A stretch of 9,803 nt of DNA from CANHEE01 sp043777755 (lineage in GTDB: Bacteria; Bacteroidota; Bacteroidia; Chitinophagales; Saprospiraceae). Below are positions 6,447 through 9,803 of this stretch, one piece after another (within the stretch, counting starts at the first letter, position 1; every line of letters begins with the position of its first letter). Both the position numbers and the translations under genes were made by a program. The DNA lies in the NCBI GenBank assembly GCA_043777755.1, contig JAYWHK010000154.1:1-9803 (forward strand). The letters run 5' to 3'. The notes below the pieces were generated by a model. The model did no database searches, was not told the DNA's origin, and saw nothing but the letters and a program-made list of their open reading frames with translations.

Positions 6447-8477
6447 TTATCCCAAAACCTTCACAATCGTTCCGCCAACTTCTGAATTTTCAAAAACGAG
6501 TCGTATGGATTCTCCTTGTAGCATTGCGCCAACGAGGAAAAGCCCCATACCATTGCCACGTTCTTGGCTTGTGCCTTGTTGCGAAGCGGTCACTTCTCGC
6601 ATGATTTTGCTGCGCTGTTCGGGCGAAAGTCCTACGCCAAAATCTTGAATACAAAAACCTTTACCTTCTTTGAAAATGCGAATACTTTGATTTGGAAAAC
6701 TATATTTTACGGCATTTGACAGTAAATTATGAACAATAATTTGTAGTTTTTCGGGTGCAATTGGAATCATTACATCATCTTCTAAATCATTTTGAATCGT
6801 CAAACTTTTGCTTTGAATCGCTACGCTCAATTCTTGTGTTACATTTTGAACGACGGATTTGGCATCAGCTTTTATATTTTTATCTTTTTTGCCCAAAGAT
6901 AACTTTTTCATTTTCAGTAAGTTATTCAAAATTCCATTAACGGAATTGATTTGGTTTTCCAAACTTTGCGAAGCTTGCGCCACAAAAGGGTCGTCTTTGT
7001 TGATTTTTTTCAACATCAATTTTACACCTAACAATGGTTCTTTGATGTCATGCGACAAAATAGCTATCGTATGTTCATTGAGTTCGTTTTGTTGCGTGAT
7101 GATGGTATTTTTCTTTTTCAAAAGGCTATAAAAATACACAAAAGCCAGTAAGCCTAAGACGAGGAAACCAATAAACACATTCTTTTTAAACGCATCAGCC
7201 GCTTGCAGTTGGAGTTGGGCTTCTTTTTTCTCGGTTTGGTATTTCTTTTCGAGTTCTCGGGCTTGATATTGGATTTTATTGTTTCGCACACTATCCTCTG
7301 CATTGATATATTTTTTATAGTATGCCAATGCTGCTTTGTAATCCTTTTTAATAATGGCATCCTCACTCAAATAATAGTTGTTTGTGCTTATGTTCATAAA
7401 ATGTTTCATGCTGTCTGACACCTCTAAGTCTTCTAAATAATATTGCGCCATACTCAGCGGTTTTTTAGCCGCTATTTCATAGTTGCTGAGCGCATCAGGG
7501 TAATCTACCTTGAAATACTCATCTTTTACAATAGGATACAAAGGGGCAATTTTATCTAAAATTGTTTTAGCTTCCTTTATTTTTCCTTCTTCCACCAGTT
7601 TGATTACTTTTAACGATTGTGTCAAAAAACTATATTTAGGGTCTTTGGGCTTCCATTGGGCTTCAAATTGTTCTAATGAATCGAGACTTGGAGAAAAAAG
7701 AGGGCTTTCCGTACCTTCAAATAACAGAATTCTGTCAGCCATTACTCTATAAATTATATCACTATCGTTGCTTTTTCTTGAAGATGCTACCGCTAAATCT
7801 GTATATTTTACTGCCATAACATCATCTTGAATACTGCTATAGCTACGCCCTATGGAAGCATAAATATTCGTTTGGGATATCCAGTCTTCATGTTTTTTAC
7901 AAAATTCTAATGATTTTAAACTATATATGATACAACTGTCATGCTCGGATGTAATATAAAAACAAAGCGCTATGCCCGTATTAGCAATCGCATTATTAGA
8001 AGCACCATAATAATCTGTGGGCAAAGCATTATTTTTTTTAAAGAAGGCTATACTTGCCTTATAATCGTGGATAATCACTGAATCTGTGTTGGAATAAAAA
8101 TAACCTAAATTATTATACAAACCAGAGCGAAATCTATAAGGAATTTGTGTTTCATATTTAGCTAAAAAGTCTAAATGCCTTTGTACCAAAACAGAATCAA
8201 AGATATAATTAATATTGGCCATTCGCCCTGCAATATCCAATAATCGTGCTGCCGAATCAATATTATTGGCGGCGATTTGTTGATTAAAATGTGTTTCAAA
8301 AAAGGGTAAATAGGTGACTTTCAAGTAGTTCGTATCTTCCCGTAGCCATGTGCTAACACTATCCAATTTTTCTTCGGGTGGTTTTGGAAAAAAAACTTGA
8401 CTGCTTTCTTTTTTTTCTGCACAAGCAAAAAAAGAAAGGACTAACAATAATATTACTGCAATTTTCATCTGTGACAT
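6447..8477 (-). CDS. Sensor histidine kinase with lipoprotein-like N-terminus, TPR-like sensor region and HisKA/HATPase core
   Basis: The 676-residue protein begins with a hydrophobic segment ending in a lipobox-like LSFFAC (Cys19). Starting at Met4 instead would give a more compact signal (MKIAVILLLVLSFFAC). Residues about 60-400 are helical and TPR-like, for example YNNLGYFYSN, YASIGRSYSSI and KKDYKAALAYYKKY. A coiled coil (about 403-428) leads to a membrane helix (about 433-452) and then the kinase core. In the core, the H-box is LSHDIKEPL with the phospho-acceptor His476. The N-box is HNLLSNAVKYS (Asn584, Asn588), G1 is DFGVGL (612-617) and G2 is GNGMGLFL (641-648). All catalytic motifs look intact. 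The sensor region is probably periplasmic, tethered at both ends. It lies 85 bases downstream of the response regulator gene with no terminator or good promoter between them, so the two likely form an operon and a cognate pair. The signal sensed is unknown. Confidence 0.88.
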   Translation of the reverse strand: MSQMKIAVILLLVLSFFACAEKKESSQVFFPKPPEEKLDSVSTWLREDTNYLKVTYLPFFETHFNQQIAANNIDSAARLLDIAGRMANINYIFDSVLVQRHLDFLAKYETQIPYRFRSGLYNNLGYFYSNTDSVIIHDYKASIAFFKKNNALPTDYYGASNNAIANTGIALCFYITSEHDSCIIYSLKSLEFCKKHEDWISQTNIYASIGRSYSSIQDDVMAVKYTDLAVASSRKSNDSDIIYRVMADRILLFEGTESPLFSPSLDSLEQFEAQWKPKDPKYSFLTQSLKVIKLVEEGKIKEAKTILDKIAPLYPIVKDEYFKVDYPDALSNYEIAAKKPLSMAQYYLEDLEVSDSMKHFMNISTNNYYLSEDAIIKKDYKAALAYYKKYINAEDSVRNNKIQYQARELEKKYQTEKKEAQLQLQAADAFKKNVFIGFLVLGLLAFVYFYSLLKKKNTIITQQNELNEHTIAILSHDIKEPLLGVKLMLKKINKDDPFVAQASQSLENQINSVNGILNNLLKMKKLSLGKKDKNIKADAKSVVQNVTQELSVAIQSKSLTIQNDLEDDVMIPIAPEKLQIIVHNLLSNAVKYSFPNQSIRIFKEGKGFCIQDFGVGLSPEQRSKIMREVTASQQGTSQERGNGMGLFLVGAMLQGESIRLVFENSEVGGTIVKVLG

Positions 8478-8562
8478 AACGTTAAGTTTTGATTATTTTG
8501 GGAGTAAAAATACAAAAAATCAATAAAAAAAACACCTTTTATAAAAAAAATCTATCTTTCTT

Positions 8563-9156
8563 TTATATTTTCACATAACCCATAAGTGTTAATCTTGAAA
8601 TCAACTCTGTTGTATTTATACAATCAAACTTTGCCAAAAGGTGATTTTTCTGGTTGTTAATGGTATGAATAGAAGTGTTCGTCAGCATAGCAATTTCTTT
8701 TGCAGCCATACCTCTTATCAAATATTTGGTGATTTCTCTTTCCTTGGGCGTAAGCGTAGGCGGCGGTGTATCGCTGTCTTGCTTTTTATATTCCGTTGTC
8801 AGATAAGCCAACTCCACCAATTGCCAAAGTTCATCAAGTCCTTTACTTTTATTGACAATGCCCACTACGCCATACTCATATAAAAAATTGTGAACCAAAT
8901 CACCTTGTAGGCTACTATATACAATCACCTTGGTTTGGACATCGCTTTTCTGTATTTCCTCAAAAAGCTCTAAACCAAGTTCTTCATCGGTCATTACATC
9001 AGATACTAAAATATCTATTTCATTTGATGTTAACAATGCCATGACTTCTGCTCTACTGCTCGCCATACCAACAACTTCTACACCTTCCTTTTGAGAAAAG
9101 TAACTGTTTAATCCGTTCAAGACAATCGGATGATCGTCGAATAATGCTATTTTCAT
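8563..9156 (-). CDS. LuxR/NarL-family response regulator
   Basis: The 197-residue protein has a receiver domain (about 1-120) and a LuxR-type helix-turn-helix domain (about 134-195). The receiver keeps the acidic pair Asp7/Asp8, phospho-acceptor Asp53 (LVSDVM), a Ser in the switch position (VIVYSS, about 81) and the conserved Lys103 (IVNKSKG). The DNA-binding part has the family's LTPKEREITKYLIRGMAAKE start and the recognition-helix region NTSIHTINNQKNHLLAKF. The length is close to the family norm. It precedes the histidine kinase in the same direction and is probably its partner. Its promoter (9213-9243) has a perfect GTTAT-aa-ATAAC dyad just upstream of -33. This is the kind of site a LuxR-type activator could use, so autoregulation is a reasonable inference but is not shown by the sequence. 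Confidence 0.9.
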   Translation of the reverse strand: MKIALFDDHPIVLNGLNSYFSQKEGVEVVGMASSRAEVMALLTSNEIDILVSDVMTDEELGLELFEEIQKSDVQTKVIVYSSLQGDLVHNFLYEYGVVGIVNKSKGLDELWQLVELAYLTTEYKKQDSDTPPPTLTPKEREITKYLIRGMAAKEIAMLTNTSIHTINNQKNHLLAKFDCINTTELISRLTLMGYVKI

Positions 9157-9171
9157 ATTTGGTAAAATTTG

Positions 9172-9194
9172 AGGCTCAATTAATTTAAAAGCCT
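9172..9194 (-). other. Small hairpin in the response-regulator leader
   Basis: Leftward, AGGCT and AGCCT pair across a 13-base AT-rich loop (arms 9190-9194 and 9172-9176), ending 16 bases before the start codon at 9156. The stem is short and could be coincidental; if real it might modulate translation. Confidence 0.25.
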
Positions 9195-9212
9195 GTTAAA
9201 AAAAAGTTTCTG

Positions 9213-9257
9213 CAAAGGTACAACAAGCAATTTTTATACACAATAGTTATTTATAAC
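9213..9257 (-). promoter_or_regulatory. Promoter of the response regulator (copy C of the shared module)
   Basis: Leftward, the order is dyad GTTATAAATAAC (9257-9246), TA, TTG (9243-9241), 20 bp, then TACCTTTG (9220-9213), with a start near 9206 and a leader of about 50 bases. The dyad has perfect 5-bp arms with a 2-base centre. The geometry from dyad to -7 is identical to copies A and B; further upstream the similarity fades. Confidence 0.75.
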
Positions 9258-9335
9258 CATAGCCGTAGATTATTTTATAATATACTATTTTTAAAAAAAA
9301 AAATTATTCTATTTAAAAATATTTTAAATCTCAAT

Positions 9336-9411
9336 TAATTGATTATCAATTAGTTAAATCCATATAGTTAGAAATAACTATTGCACTTCTTTTTTATTAA
9401 AGTTACCTTTG
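9336..9411 (+). promoter_or_regulatory. Rightward promoter (copy B of the shared module) with two palindromes
   Basis: The core is TTG (9381-9383), 20 bp, TACCTTTG (9404-9411). Upstream lie the proximal dyad GTTAGAAATAAC (9367-9378) and a distal perfect palindrome TAATTGATTATCAATTA (9336-9352; 8-bp arms around one T). Bases 9337-9385 align without gaps to promoter A. It fires away from the response regulator promoter, towards the partial gene at the right edge, which would then have a leader of about 340 bases. Confidence 0.75.
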
Positions 9412-9424
9412 CAGTAGCAAAAAA

Positions 9425-9537
9425 CCAGATGAGTAGGCGTAGTTCAGAAGTCCTCCAAATTTTCCTTCCCTTTCATGCCTTTGGCTTGATGGCGCAAAAT
9501 GCGCTCATGGGGAAGGTTAGGATGGGGCAAGAGTAGG
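9425..9537 (+). other. GC-rich hairpin block in the leader of the right-edge gene (repeat-like or RNA element)
   Basis: In otherwise very AT-rich DNA, this block can fold with CCTTCCC (9464-9470) against GGGAAGG (9510-9516). Inside is an ATGGCGC-AAAAT-GCGCTCAT hairpin (9489-9508, one bulge) and a small GCC-TTT-GGC loop. No rightward reading frame of note crosses it. It may be a structured leader of the downstream gene, or a dispersed intergenic palindromic repeat of the type found in many Bacteroidota genomes. The sequence alone does not decide. Confidence 0.45.
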
Positions 9538-9763
9538 TATTTTTTATATTTTGAAAAAAAATATTTTAAATAAATTTTATATTTTAAATAAAAATATTAT
9601 TTTTATACCGAAAAATCAATATTTTAAAAAATAAATAAACATTTGTGACAGGAAAAGAAAAATAGTCTTTGTTTATAAAATAGTGCTTTTTACATTCAAA
9701 ATAACCTAAAAACAACATTTTTTTAAGAAACCACATTGTTAAACACTTTAAAAAATCAAAAAA
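9538..9763. other. AT-rich leader/intergenic stretch
   Basis: About 225 bases, almost entirely A and T, lie between the hairpin block and the start codon at 9764. I see no second TAnnTTTG element close to the start codon, no terminator and no open frame, so the right-edge gene most likely depends on the promoter at 9404-9411. Confidence 0.4.
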
Positions 9764-9803
9764 ATGATGAAAACGATTGCATTTTTGAGTGGTAAATCTC
9801 CGC
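9764..9803 (+). CDS. 5' end of a gene cut by the window edge; possibly a ParA/MinD-like P-loop ATPase
   Basis: An ATG-ATG start after an A-rich upstream stretch (the usual Bacteroidota initiation context) opens a frame reading MMKTIAFLSGKSP before the window ends. A Lys-Thr-Ile-Ala-Phe strand followed at once by SGK is how ParA/MinD/FlhG-type ATPases commonly begin, with a deviant Walker A of form GK-x-x-x-GK-[ST]. Only the first part of such a motif is visible, so the family is a guess. Met2 at 9767 is an equally good start. Confidence 0.45.
   Translation, partial: MMKTIAFLSGKSP

Noticed and set aside
6859..7131. 90-codon plus-strand frame inside the histidine kinase gene
   Set aside because: It overlaps the kinase membrane and H-box coding region in antisense, has no promoter and reads as hydrophobic, Phe-rich noise typical of antisense AT-rich genes.
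8478..8562. A separate promoter for the kinase gene (TATTTTTA leftward)
   Set aside because: It lacks the terminal G of TAnnTTTG and has no TTG at the right distance; cotranscription with the regulator explains expression better.
9445..9529. Leftward short frame with PHPNLPHERILRHQ across the GC-rich hairpin block
   Set aside because: It has no credible start, is very short and coincides with a palindromic block; it is better explained as a repeat or RNA element than as a gene.

Overview
The window looks like chromosomal DNA of an AT-rich member of the Bacteroidota, possibly Cytophagales-like; this is a judgement from style, not a placement. The support is a set of TAnnTTTG-type (-7) promoters paired with a -33 TTG box, translation starts without a clear Shine-Dalgarno sequence, and several families typical of the phylum: DUF3078 outer-membrane protein, the 'ASP-x-A...YN...L..RR' variant of the OmpA C-terminal domain, and a TPR-histidine kinase with a lipoprotein-like N-terminus.

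Layout. Positions 1-168 hold a structured, relatively GC-rich non-coding block that reads best as the 5' part of a leftward transcript (promoter at 161-168) running off the window. An AT-rich gap follows, then a large rightward gene (524-3904) encoding five DUF1508/YegP-like modules, a long Glu/Val/Pro repeat linker, one membrane helix and an OmpA-like C-terminus. A 46-bp perfect palindrome terminates it against the convergent leftward genes. Those are a DUF3078 outer-membrane protein (4040-5314) and, upstream in the same probable operon, a four-helix DUF4239/bestrophin-like membrane protein (5374-6129). Further right, a leftward two-component pair comprises a LuxR-type response regulator (8563-9156) followed by a TPR-containing histidine kinase (6447-8477), with an intrinsic terminator at about 6363-6404. 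The last 640 bases are a divergent intergenic region with a second GC-rich hairpin block. At the right edge is the start of a rightward gene whose first residues (MMKTIAFLSGKSP) hint at a ParA/MinD-like ATPase.

The most notable observation is regulatory. Three promoters (leftward before 6129, leftward before the response regulator, rightward at 9404-9411) share one architecture: a 12-bp dyad close to GTTATAAATAAC, then TA, then the -33 TTG, exactly 20 bp, then TACCTTTG. Two of them match over 49 bp upstream (42 of 49 positions by hand alignment), including a second palindrome around TGATTATCA. This suggests a shared activator; the response regulator encoded between these promoters is a natural but unproven candidate. 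If so, the sensor kinase/regulator pair would control itself, the DUF4239-DUF3078 envelope operon and the gene starting at the right edge.
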